This document shows, one piece after another, positions 24,912 to 33,708 of a DNA stretch of 64,000 nucleotides. Where the stretch lies: assembly GCA_045565695.1 (NCBI GenBank), contig JBJLEZ010000001.1:310001-374000 (forward strand), read 5' to 3'. The notes beneath the pieces were generated by a model, which ran no database searches, was not told the origin of the DNA, and was given only the letters and a program-made list of their open reading frames with translations. Source of the stretch: GCA-2690565 sp002457235 (GTDB lineage: Bacteria; Verrucomicrobiota; Verrucomicrobiia; Opitutales; Coraliomargaritaceae). A program made the position numbers and the translations under genes. Each line of letters opens with the position of its first letter. Positions within the stretch are counted from its first letter, which is position 1.

Positions 24912-26273
24912 ATGCTTGCTACTGACACTATTGTTGCGCTTTCAACACCCGTTGGAGAATCGGCACTCGCCATTATACGACTGTCGGGTTCACTCTGTTC
25001 AGAGATTGAGCAAGCAGTTACAGGCCGAAAAAAGCCCTTGGAGTCACGCCAAGCAAAGCTTTGTAAGTATATAGACATCAATGGTTTAGAGCTGGATTCT
25101 GGTATCTTTATCCCCTACCCTGAAAAGGCTTCATTCACCAATGAGGCCATGCTTGAAATCATGCCCCATGGAAACCCTTTAATTATTCAAAAGGTTTTAG
25201 AGGATTTGCTTGCTAGGGGTTGTCGTATGGCAGAACCGGGCGAATTCACTCGGAGAGCTTTTCTGAACGGAAAAATAGACCTCAGTCAGGCCGAGGCGGT
25301 AGCAGATATTATTCATGCGCGCTCCAATTTTAGCTTAGAAGTTGCACGCCGACAACTCAATGGGTCGATCGGACATAAAATGTCTGAATTAACCGATCAG
25401 CTTTTAGAAATCTTAGCGGAATTAGAAGCGTATATTGATTTTCCTGAGGAGGATTTGCCTAAAGCTTCCGATTCGGGCCCAATACAGGACTTAAATCAGT
25501 TGATTCAGCAAGTGAATGCCTTGATTGAAACAAACCAATACTCCGCCCTACTCCAAGAAGGCATCAAAACAGTGATTATCGGAGCTCCGAATGCAGGGAA
25601 AAGCAGTCTGATTAATACCCTAGTTGGCTCTCAAAGAGCTATTGTAAGCGATATTCCCGGGACAACCCGCGATTTTATCACTTCATATATCATGCTTAAA
25701 GATTATCGAGTGGAAATCATAGATACAGCTGGCTTGCATACGGCTGAGGACTCGATCGAACAACAAGGCATCGAAAAAACCATGGAGTTAGCCCAAAGTG
25801 CCGACTTTTATTTAGTGATTGTGGATCATAGTCAGCCTTCGCCCTCTCTTCCCGAGTCTATTCAATCAGTATTTAAATCAGAAAATACCTTAGTCATTGA
25901 GAATAAGAAAGATCTGACTTCTGAGTATTCACAAAAAGACTTTTTGCCCGAGTGTTTACACTGCCCTATTTCCCTAAAGTCGCTGACTGGTTTAGACGAG
26001 TTTAAAGCCGCGATGCTCAAACTCATTGAGAGTGGCATGGCGCTACCGAAAGGCACTGATGCTATCGTGTTGAATGCTCGTCATACACTGGCGCTCAAAC
26101 AAGCAGCTGAAGCACTGAATAATGCATTGCAAGCCATTCATAAACAAGAACTTAGCGAACTAATATCGGTCGAGCTTCGCTCAGCCATAGAAGGCTTTAG
26201 TCAGGTAGTTGGCAAAATTGACAATGAAGCTATGCTCGATAAGTTATTCCAAAAATTCTGTATAGGCAAATGA
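24912..26273 (+). CDS. mnmE: tRNA modification GTPase MnmE
   Basis: With MnmG it installs the (carboxymethyl)aminomethyl group on wobble U34. 453 residues: an N-terminal folate-binding domain (DTIVALSTPVGESALAIIRLSG), a helical domain, and an inserted G domain with GAPNAGKSSLIN (G1), DIPGTTRD (G2) and DTAGLH (G3). The conserved C-terminal FCIGK carries the catalytic-associated cysteine. The last 4 bp overlap the mnmG start (ATGA), so the two subunits of one complex are translated together. Confidence 0.97.
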   Translation: MLATDTIVALSTPVGESALAIIRLSGSLCSEIEQAVTGRKKPLESRQAKLCKYIDINGLELDSGIFIPYPEKASFTNEAMLEIMPHGNPLIIQKVLEDLLARGCRMAEPGEFTRRAFLNGKIDLSQAEAVADIIHARSNFSLEVARRQLNGSIGHKMSELTDQLLEILAELEAYIDFPEEDLPKASDSGPIQDLNQLIQQVNALIETNQYSALLQEGIKTVIIGAPNAGKSSLINTLVGSQRAIVSDIPGTTRDFITSYIMLKDYRVEIIDTAGLHTAEDSIEQQGIEKTMELAQSADFYLVIVDHSQPSPSLPESIQSVFKSENTLVIENKKDLTSEYSQKDFLPECLHCPISLKSLTGLDEFKAAMLKLIESGMALPKGTDAIVLNARHTLALKQAAEALNNALQAIHKQELSELISVELRSAIEGFSQVVGKIDNEAMLDKLFQKFCIGK

Positions 26274-28168
26274 GTACCGATACCCTATTCCATTTAGATA
26301 AAGCGTATGATGTGATTGTCTGCGGTGCAGGTCATGCCGGATGTGAGGCTGCCCTCGCCTCAGCTCGCCGTGGTGCAAGTACCCTACTCTTAACCGGTAA
26401 TTTAGATACAATTGCTCAAATGAGTTGTAATCCAGCGATTGGTGGACAGGCCAAGGGCCACATGGTTCGTGAGATCGATGCTTTAGGTGGAGAAATGGCC
26501 ATCAACACAGATGCAACCGCTATTCAATTCCGCTTACTCAATGCCTCTAAAGGCCCAGCGGTACAAGCTCCTAGAGCGCAATGCGATAAAAAAGCCTACC
26601 AGTTCCGCATGAAGCAATCTATCGAATGGCAAGAAAATCTAGACGTATTTCAAGCGCTTGTCGATGAATTGGTGATGAAAAATGACCGTGTTGTCGGCAT
26701 AAAAACAAATTTAGACGTAACATTTAAGGCAAAAACGGTGATTGTGACGACGGGAACCTTTTTGCGAGGCCTAATGCACGTGGGTCAAAATAAAAATGAG
26801 GGCGGCCGTATGGGAGATTTTTCGGCTAAAGGGCTGTCTAAATCATTTATTCAGGCTGGAATTGAATTGGAACGCTTAAAAACAGGGACTCCGGCCAGAA
26901 TCTTAGGACGATCAATCGACTTTTCTCAATTAGAGGAACAAAAAGCAGATGATAAGCCGACATTATTCGCATTTTACGATACACGAGAAGCTGAAGAATT
27001 GTTCCACGTGGAACATTTTGGTGAAAAACGACTGGGATGGGCCCCTGGATCAGAGCCTATGTCTTGTTGGACCACCTACACAGGGGCTAAAACGGAGGCG
27101 ATTATTAAGGAAAATCTTCATCTATCACCGATGTATTCCGGCGAGATAGTGGGTAGAGGGCCGAGATATTGTCCTAGTATTGAGGATAAGATCGTACGCT
27201 TTGCCGACAAAGATCGACACATGCTATTTTTAGAGCCGGAAGGGCGGTTTACCAACGAGTGGTATATTAACGGATTATCGACAAGTTTGCCATTACAGGT
27301 GCAAATTGAAATGCTTCGCAGTATCAAGGGCTTAGAAAATGTCCATATTTTGCGTCCCGCTTACGCAGTCGAATATGATTTTGCGCCACCCACGCAGTTG
27401 TTTCCATCGCTCGAATCTAAGAAGGTAGAAAATTTATTTTTTGCTGGTCAGATCAATGGAACATCGGGCTATGAAGAAGCTGCAGGGCAGGGGCTTGTCG
27501 CAGGGATCAATGCAGTACAAAAGATTCGCGGGGAAGCCCCGATGATATTAGAACGAGACGAATGCTATATTGGTGTCTTAATTGACGACTTAGTCTCAAA
27601 GGGAACACAAGAGCCATACCGTATGTTTTCGAGTCGTGCTGAGCACCGCTTACTCTTTAATCACCCCAGTGCTGAACTGCGATTAATCGGACATGCAAAA
27701 AACCATAAGCTGTTGACTGACAATCGTATAAAGGCAATTGAAGAAAAGCTAAATACGGTTGATTACTGGGTAGATTATCTAGAAAAAGAGTTCCTTAAAG
27801 GGGATTCTTATGCAACGCATGTCCGGAGGAGCCGAGACAAGAGCGCCTTTCCTGAAGCCTTAGCGAGCTTATCAGAGGCAGTTCAAGAGGAGGTTTTTTA
27901 TCGGGTCGCTTTCAAGGGATATTTGCAGCGAGAAATGAAGCAGGTGGATAAGCTCAAGCATATTAATAAGATAAAAGTTCCTCAATCGCTGGAGTATTTG
28001 AAGGTGAAAGGTTTGCGTGCGGAGAGTGCAGAAAAACTGGCTGAAATTCGGCCTCAGACTTTAGGGCAGGCCAGCCGAATCAGTGGAGTGAATCCTGCGG
28101 ATATCAGTATCTTGATGGTTACGATTGAAGCAATGAGCCGAAAGGCATCACAGGCGAAGAAAGCTTAA
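26270..28168 (+). CDS. mnmG: tRNA uridine-5-carboxymethylaminomethyl modification enzyme MnmG (GidA)
   Basis: FAD-binding partner of MnmE, 632 residues. The N-terminal dinucleotide motif is VIVCGAGHAGCEAALASARRG. The GidA signatures SCNPAIGGQAKGHMVREIDALGG and GRGPRYCPSIEDKI are present, as is GTSGYEEAAGQGLVAG. The C-terminal helical domain includes the AEHRLLFN segment. The codons for residues 244-249 (LFHVEH) coincide with a perfect 16-bp palindrome like parS. rsmG and parAB, often found next to mnmG in other bacteria, are absent here. It is convergent with manA, overlapping 4 bp. Confidence 0.98.
   Translation: MSTDTLFHLDKAYDVIVCGAGHAGCEAALASARRGASTLLLTGNLDTIAQMSCNPAIGGQAKGHMVREIDALGGEMAINTDATAIQFRLLNASKGPAVQAPRAQCDKKAYQFRMKQSIEWQENLDVFQALVDELVMKNDRVVGIKTNLDVTFKAKTVIVTTGTFLRGLMHVGQNKNEGGRMGDFSAKGLSKSFIQAGIELERLKTGTPARILGRSIDFSQLEEQKADDKPTLFAFYDTREAEELFHVEHFGEKRLGWAPGSEPMSCWTTYTGAKTEAIIKENLHLSPMYSGEIVGRGPRYCPSIEDKIVRFADKDRHMLFLEPEGRFTNEWYINGLSTSLPLQVQIEMLRSIKGLENVHILRPAYAVEYDFAPPTQLFPSLESKKVENLFFAGQINGTSGYEEAAGQGLVAGINAVQKIRGEAPMILERDECYIGVLIDDLVSKGTQEPYRMFSSRAEHRLLFNHPSAELRLIGHAKNHKLLTDNRIKAIEEKLNTVDYWVDYLEKEFLKGDSYATHVRRSRDKSAFPEALASLSEAVQEEVFYRVAFKGYLQREMKQVDKLKHINKIKVPQSLEYLKVKGLRAESAEKLAEIRPQTLGQASRISGVNPADISILMVTIEAMSRKASQAKKA
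27000..27015. other. parS-type ParB binding site inside mnmG
   Basis: TGTTCCACGTGGAACA is a perfect 16-bp palindrome. It differs from the Bacillus-type parS TGTTTCACGTGAAACA only by a symmetric pair of bases and has the form seen in pseudomonads. parS sites cluster near origins and often lie inside genes. I saw one copy in the window, and no parA or parB. Confidence 0.8.
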
Positions 28169-29112
28169 AAGCGATCGGTGATTAAGACGGTGGCAGATTG
28201 AGAGGCTTTTAATTGCACTTCAGTCGTGTAGGGTTGGAGTACGGTATCTCCGAATTGAAATGATTGTTCGGTCAGTATGTCGGTGACATTTCCTTGGGTG
28301 ACATGGATGAGTCTAGGGCTTTCTTGGGCTGGAAGTATCAGAGGCTCGCATTCTGGGGTGAGCTTATGGCCTGTAATGCGAAAGGGAGTGCAGTCTGTGA
28401 GCATTGATGTGGTGCCTTCGATGCGAACAGGTAATGTAGGTAAGTCATTGATAACGAACGATTTGATTGTTTCTTCAAGGTGAAGCTCTCTTGGTTTACC
28501 GTCGAGTCCAAGGCGATTCCAGTCATAGGCTCGATAGGTGGTGTCCGAGTTTTGTTGAATTTCAAGGATTAGGTTTCCGCCTCCGATGGCATGAAGCGTG
28601 CCGCATTCAATTAAATAAGAATCACCTGCTTGAGTCTCTGTATGAGCGAGTAGGGGCTCAAGGCGGCCTTGCTCAACAGCTTCTGAAAAATCACTGAGGC
28701 GGGTGTGTGGAATCAGTCCTAGGTACAATTGTGCCTTGGGCTCACTTTCAAGGATGTACCAGCTTTCAGTTTTCGGTTCTCCATGGAGGAGTGAAGCGAT
28801 CTCTTTGGGTGGATGTACTTGTACGCTGAGGGTTTCTTTGCAATCGAGCCATTTGACCAAGATGGGGAAGGGCGCATCAGCCTGATAGCTGGGGCCCATT
28901 ATCTGTTTGCCATGGGATTTGAGTAATTCATTGAGGGTTTTTCCCTGATGGGGACCTTCTGCGACTATGGATTGGTCGGCTTCTCGATCAACAATCTCCC
29001 AACTTTCACCAATCGGTCTATTTTGCGGAATTGTTCGACCCAAGCGAGATGCAAGCTTTTGCCCGCCCCAAACGCGTTCTTTGTATATGGGCTTGAAGAT
29101 GAGCGGATTCAT
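28165..29112 (-). CDS. manA: Mannose-6-phosphate isomerase, class I (short type)
   Basis: Zinc-dependent cupin enzyme interconverting fructose 6-phosphate and mannose 6-phosphate, 315 residues, the Bacillus-type length. YKERVWGGQKLASRLGR and GESWEIVDRE open the protein. The zinc site is VQVHPPKE followed by the ESWYILES region and a later His in CGTLHAIGGG. YRAYDWNRLGLDGKPRELH is also typical. The C-terminal half is a second, shorter beta domain. The gene stands alone on the minus strand between mnmG and ftsK. Confidence 0.93.
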   Translation of the reverse strand: MNPLIFKPIYKERVWGGQKLASRLGRTIPQNRPIGESWEIVDREADQSIVAEGPHQGKTLNELLKSHGKQIMGPSYQADAPFPILVKWLDCKETLSVQVHPPKEIASLLHGEPKTESWYILESEPKAQLYLGLIPHTRLSDFSEAVEQGRLEPLLAHTETQAGDSYLIECGTLHAIGGGNLILEIQQNSDTTYRAYDWNRLGLDGKPRELHLEETIKSFVINDLPTLPVRIEGTTSMLTDCTPFRITGHKLTPECEPLILPAQESPRLIHVTQGNVTDILTEQSFQFGDTVLQPYTTEVQLKASQSATVLITDRF

Positions 29113-29222
29113 GGGGTTTGTTTTAATGAATGTTGATGCATTTTTATTGTTTTAACTAGAGGGGATTTGCAAGCGATAATTTATATTGTCTTGTCGATAA
29201 AATCACTTTTTATTCATCTTTA

Positions 29223-31691
29223 TTGAAGACGAAACCTAAGCCCAAGCGTAAAAAGATCACTACCCAAGAGAGGACGGTTCCTCCAAAAAAATTTATTGCC
29301 GTTCTCTTGATAACTTTATCGGCCTTGGTGTTGCTATCGATAATGGATTACCATCAAGAGCAATTCCACGGAACAGACCCTGAGGAGGGGAATTGGGTCG
29401 GGCAGTTTGGTGCGCTAGTAGGGCATTATGGCTTTCATAATTTAGGAGCTGCCCTTTGGTTGTTCCCCTTTTTAATTGGATTTCTTGGCTATCGCTTCTT
29501 TTTTGAGCAAAAGCGGGGGCTTCGTGTTCGTCAATTTGTCTTAGCCATCGTCAGTGTTATTGCCTTGTCTGGCTTGTTCGCAATTTTTGAGTCTTTAGAA
29601 CTTTTAGGCTTTGTTTCGAATGCTTTAAGCCATCAGTTAACTTCGGGCTTGGGTGGATTCCTAGGGAATGTAATGGTGCTTCAATTTTTGGAGCCAGTTT
29701 TAGGGCCTTTGGGAAGTATCCTTATTTTCTCTATGGCATTGACCAGTAGTCTTTACATTGGACTTGGAGATAATTTAGGTTCCTTAAGTCGTTTGTTATT
29801 GTCGGGAATTTCCTATATTTTCACCCAGCTTTACAGTGGGTTGAGTTTTTTAATTTCAGGGATTTATTCTATCATCAAGGCATTCTTGGGAGGACTTAAA
29901 CGTTTTTTCGATTGGGTTGTTAACTTGTTCAGCAACATATCTTTAGGAAAAAATAAGCAAGAAATAGAAACGAGAAAAGTAGTTGAGGTCTCAGGCAAGT
30001 CTTCAGATTTATTGGATCAAGCGGTCTCGTCTGCACCTGCACCCGTGGTGGAAAAAGAGCCCGTGGTGGAAGCCCAAGTGAAGAAACCACCTTTGGATCC
30101 TGCGATGTTTAAAATTGTCAAAGGAGAAAAGACGGAAAAATCGGTGGCATCGATTCCAGAGCGTCGTGGTGATTATGTATTTCCAACCATTGATTTATTG
30201 CAAAATGTCCCTACACCTGCGGATCAGGCGAACGAAGATCATGTGGGGATGATGGAAGCCTTGGTGCAAACCCTAGATGAATTTGGAGTGAAGGTAGTTC
30301 CGGGAGAGATTTTTACAGGTCCTGTGATCACTCGTTATGAGGTGACGCCTGCAGCGGGTGTGCGCGTGGAGAAGATAGTCAATTTAGATAAAAATATCGC
30401 TTTGGGCTTGAGAGCCTTATCGGTGCGTATTTTGGCGCCTGTTCCAGGGAAGGGAACGGTAGGTATCGAGGTGCCTAATCGCATTGCTCAAGCGGTGTGT
30501 ATGCGCGATATTATTGAATCTAAATCATGGGCCGAGGCGAATGCGGAAATCCCGATTGTTTTGGGTAAGGATGTTACAGGTAAACCGATGGTGGCGGATT
30601 TGACCAAGATGCCGCACGTCTTAATTGCCGGTTCTACGGGCTCAGGTAAAACCGTTTGTATCAATGCGATTATCGCTTCTTTGCTTTATCACTCTGGGCC
30701 AGAGGATTTACGCTTTATTATGGTAGATCCTAAGGTAGTGGAAATGCAGTTGTACAATGCTTTGCCCCATATGCTGATTCCTGTGGTGACAGAACCGAAA
30801 AAAGTGCCAGGGGCTTTGAAATGGTTGATTGCTGAGATGGATCGGCGCTATCAGATTTTTGCAACTACCAAGGTACGTAATATTGCCGGCTTTAATGCGA
30901 AGATTTCGAAAGACAAGGCGGAGCAGGAGCGCGCTAGGGAAATGGAAGCAGAGATGACAGCAGAAGAGCGAGCCGCCGCCACACAGATCGAGGTGCCAAG
31001 GGATGATGATGCCTTTGAAGTGCCTAAGAAAAAATTGCCCTATATTGTGTGTATTATTGATGAGCTGGCGGATTTGATGATGGTTGCCCCTGCGGATATT
31101 GAGACGGGTATCGCACGGATCGCACAACTTGCTAGAGCGGCAGGAATTCATTTGATTTTGGCCACACAAAGGCCATCCGTGAATGTGATCACGGGTGTGA
31201 TTAAGGCGAATTTGCCAAGTCGTATTGCCTTTAAAGTCGCCTCAAAGATAGACAGTCGTACAATCTTGGATGGTAGTGGTGCTGAGGCTTTGATTGGTAA
31301 AGGAGATATGCTGTTCATTCCACCAGGTACTTCGAATTTAGTGCGGGCACAAGGGGCCTTTGTTTCAGATGATGAAATCAATGGCATTGTCGATTTTCTT
31401 AAGGTAAAAAATGACCCACCGGTATTTGCAGAAGCGGTGCAACGGCAGATTGATTCGAGCGAGGAAGAGGGCGGTGGACTTCTAGAAGGTGAAGAAGATG
31501 AGATGTTAAACAAGGCTCTGGAGGTCTTAAAGTCCTCTAAGCGTGCGTCTACATCGATGCTTCAGCGGCGTTTGCGAATCGGTTATAATCGTGCAGCTCG
31601 CCTGATGGAAGATTTAGAAGATCGAGGTATCGTGGGACCTGAAAATGGGTCAAGCCCTCGGGAAATTCTCGTGGATTTAGATATGCTTTAA
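29223..31691 (+). CDS. ftsK: DNA translocase FtsK
   Basis: Septal DNA pump, 822 residues. About four membrane helices lie in residues 25-200. A linker and then the motor follow: Walker A AGSTGSGKTVCINAI near residue 467, Walker B YIVCIIDELADLMM, and LILATQRPSVNVITG. The C-terminal winged-helix gamma domain is RASTSMLQRRLRIGYNRAARLMEDLE, which reads KOPS sequences and contacts XerD. The motor contains a charged insertion (EMEAEMTAEERAAATQ). No in-frame ATG is near the start, so a TTG at 29223 is taken. No Shine-Dalgarno sequence is seen. Confidence 0.95.
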   Translation: MKTKPKPKRKKITTQERTVPPKKFIAVLLITLSALVLLSIMDYHQEQFHGTDPEEGNWVGQFGALVGHYGFHNLGAALWLFPFLIGFLGYRFFFEQKRGLRVRQFVLAIVSVIALSGLFAIFESLELLGFVSNALSHQLTSGLGGFLGNVMVLQFLEPVLGPLGSILIFSMALTSSLYIGLGDNLGSLSRLLLSGISYIFTQLYSGLSFLISGIYSIIKAFLGGLKRFFDWVVNLFSNISLGKNKQEIETRKVVEVSGKSSDLLDQAVSSAPAPVVEKEPVVEAQVKKPPLDPAMFKIVKGEKTEKSVASIPERRGDYVFPTIDLLQNVPTPADQANEDHVGMMEALVQTLDEFGVKVVPGEIFTGPVITRYEVTPAAGVRVEKIVNLDKNIALGLRALSVRILAPVPGKGTVGIEVPNRIAQAVCMRDIIESKSWAEANAEIPIVLGKDVTGKPMVADLTKMPHVLIAGSTGSGKTVCINAIIASLLYHSGPEDLRFIMVDPKVVEMQLYNALPHMLIPVVTEPKKVPGALKWLIAEMDRRYQIFATTKVRNIAGFNAKISKDKAEQERAREMEAEMTAEERAAATQIEVPRDDDAFEVPKKKLPYIVCIIDELADLMMVAPADIETGIARIAQLARAAGIHLILATQRPSVNVITGVIKANLPSRIAFKVASKIDSRTILDGSGAEALIGKGDMLFIPPGTSNLVRAQGAFVSDDEINGIVDFLKVKNDPPVFAEAVQRQIDSSEEEGGGLLEGEEDEMLNKALEVLKSSKRASTSMLQRRLRIGYNRAARLMEDLEDRGIVGPENGSSPREILVDLDML

Positions 31692-32404
31692 TCCTTTGAA
31701 GAGTCGGCTTTGGCTAGCGATTGATAAAAGTCTTGGTAAGCTCCATTTTTGGCAACGAGTGCGAGTGCTAGGGCATCGAGTAGGTCATCGGCTTGCCAAG
31801 TAAGTTTTTTTGACTTTGGCTTAACCGGTGGGTCTGGGTAATCAGTTAGGTGGCGTTTGATTAATTGTTCTCGTTGGATACGCCCGAGTTCCGTTTTCTT
31901 TGAGGGTTCGACTATTTTATTTTGATTGAGTTGCCTGAAGGCAATTTCTGGGTGGTATTCGATCAACTGTCCTTCAGGAATTTCTGGGTGGTTCGCTTCT
32001 CGAATTTTTGGAAATAGGTTATAGCATTGTTTGGAAATTTTCTTCCCGCTGATGGAGTGAGAGCGTTTGCAGGCATCGGGGTAGTCTTCTGATTTCAATG
32101 CCTCTTCAGGGGGTGCAGGAAAAACGCGTGAGTGCCATTTCCCCAGTTGCGATTTAGCCAATCGATCAAATTGCCTTGGGCTTGGATCACCTGTTTTGTA
32201 AAGGATCATATCAATCAGAATTGTGGCCTGTTTGGGGACTTTTTTTAGAAATGGCAGAAGGGTTTCTGCAGTATAAATCATAGCAGGTTGACCGGACTGA
32301 AGCCAAGCAATTATCCACCCGCCACGACAGCCATCAATTCCGATCCAAGGGCCCGTTTGGCTAAGGGTGTGTATCTCGGGTTTTGCCTCTGTAGAATCAA
32401 TCAC
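31688..32404 (-). CDS. DUF429 protein, predicted RNase H-like nuclease
   Basis: A 238-residue protein of the DUF429 family. It opens with GPWIGIDGCRGGWIIAW, whose Asp and the following strands fit an RNase H-like fold. LIDMILYKTGDPSPRQFDRLAK and YHPEIAFRQLN are other conserved parts, as is DDLLDALALALVA near the end with two acidic residues. The biochemical role of the family is not established. A GTG start overlaps the dinB stop by 8 bp, so it is coupled to dinB. The stop overlaps convergent ftsK by 4 bp. Confidence 0.85.
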   Translation of the reverse strand: MIDSTEAKPEIHTLSQTGPWIGIDGCRGGWIIAWLQSGQPAMIYTAETLLPFLKKVPKQATILIDMILYKTGDPSPRQFDRLAKSQLGKWHSRVFPAPPEEALKSEDYPDACKRSHSISGKKISKQCYNLFPKIREANHPEIPEGQLIEYHPEIAFRQLNQNKIVEPSKKTELGRIQREQLIKRHLTDYPDPPVKPKSKKLTWQADDLLDALALALVAKNGAYQDFYQSLAKADSSKD

Positions 32405-33635
32405 GTTCTATAGATAAATCAGGAATATGATTAAAAGCAATCCGCATGGGTGCAGCTTCGGCCGTTTTTTGAGCGATCATAGCGGTGCCGTAGTAAATGG
32501 AACGGCTTCCGTAACGTTGTTTGATTTGGTCGATGGTTTGGAGGAGTTTGGCTCTTTGTTGTTCTTCGCTGGTCTCAAACAACGAAGGGGTATGGTTTTG
32601 TGCATGAATAAGTCCCATTAGGGTAACTGAAACTTTGGTCGGATTAGGTGCCATGGATGGACGAGTCTCCCAGAGCATATTCATCAGTCTCGCTAGAGTT
32701 AAGGTGTCTTGAGTGGGTGAACAGCGAACTTCCTGTCCCCATCGCCATTCAAAGCCGAATTTAACCTGCAAAATAAGATGCCCAGTAAAATAATTATTCA
32801 TACGTAAGCGGTGACAGGCTTTTTCTAACATTCGATGCAAGGTGGAAAAAGCTCCATGAAAGGTTCTCAGTTTGGGGGGTAAAACATGAGAATGCCCAAA
32901 GCTTCGCTTGCTAGTACTTTGTTCGGGCAGGGCAATGCCTCGGAGGGCGTACCAAAAGCGATCCCCTTCAATCGATCCCCATATCCGATGTAGTGTACTG
33001 CGGTCGGCTTGACAAAGACTGGCAACATCTAAGATGCCTTGATTTTTGAGGCGAATGAGCATACGTGCACCAATCCCCGTAATGTCGCTTAGGTCGAGTG
33101 AGTCCAGGGCTTGGGGGAGCTGAGGATGGTCAATGAGCATCAACCCATTCGGCTTTTTCATTTTACTGGCAAGTTTGGCAATGAACCGATTGGGGGCGAT
33201 GCCAATCGAAGCCGTAATACACGGACCGATCGCTTTTTTCAGGGAGGCTTTAATTGCTTCGGCCTTTTCTATGGCAATTTTCGGCGATTGCCACTTGGGC
33301 GGAAGCCTTCCATACATCTCATCGATGGACAAAACTTCGTCCACAAAGATGATCTCGTGTATTATTTTTGTAATTGAGTTGTGAATAGCGACATACTTTT
33401 CGTGGTTTGCTTGAACGAATTTAATTTTTGGACATAAGACCCGTGCTTGACGAACGGGAACGCCGGTTTTTACTCCATAGTGCTTAGCTTCATAACTTGC
33501 TGCAATACAACTGGTTGTTTCAACATTGATGCTGGGAACAATGGCAATAGGCTGACCCCTTAGATGAGGGTCGCTTTCTTGCTCGACTGAGGCATAAAAG
33601 CTGTCGAAATCAATAAATAAGTACCGTAGAGCCAT
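32397..33635 (-). CDS. dinB: Y-family translesion DNA polymerase (DNA polymerase IV-like)
   Basis: Error-prone lesion-bypass polymerase of 412 residues. Catalytic carboxylates are in YLFIDFDSFYASVEQ (motif I) and VLSIDEMYG (motif III). The little-finger part includes KLASKMKKPNGL and the helix-hairpin-helix stretch DITGIGARMLIRLKNQGI. The motifs are DinB/ImuB-like, but both catalytic motifs are intact, so an active polymerase is expected. It is downstream of mutS across 71 bp and coupled to the DUF429 gene. An inverted repeat sits in that gap. Confidence 0.92.
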   Translation of the reverse strand: MALRYLFIDFDSFYASVEQESDPHLRGQPIAIVPSINVETTSCIAASYEAKHYGVKTGVPVRQARVLCPKIKFVQANHEKYVAIHNSITKIIHEIIFVDEVLSIDEMYGRLPPKWQSPKIAIEKAEAIKASLKKAIGPCITASIGIAPNRFIAKLASKMKKPNGLMLIDHPQLPQALDSLDLSDITGIGARMLIRLKNQGILDVASLCQADRSTLHRIWGSIEGDRFWYALRGIALPEQSTSKRSFGHSHVLPPKLRTFHGAFSTLHRMLEKACHRLRMNNYFTGHLILQVKFGFEWRWGQEVRCSPTQDTLTLARLMNMLWETRPSMAPNPTKVSVTLMGLIHAQNHTPSLFETSEEQQRAKLLQTIDQIKQRYGSRSIYYGTAMIAQKTAEAAPMRIAFNHIPDLSIERD

Positions 33636-33680
33636 AGAATGAGCCTACAGTAATAAAGAAAGCCTCAAGGAAAGATCAAG

Positions 33681-33708
33681 AAAATAGTGAACAAAAGTAC
33701 ACTATTTT
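33681..33708. promoter_or_regulatory. 9-bp inverted repeat between mutS and dinB: operator or terminator
   Basis: Arms AAAATAGTG (33681-33689) and CACTATTTT (33700-33708) are perfect inverse copies with a 10-bp spacer. On the minus strand this begins at the mutS stop and ends with a short U-run, so it could weakly terminate mutS. It also contains GAACAAAAGTAC, close to an SOS-type GAAC-N4-GTTC operator, ahead of dinB. Confidence 0.45.
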
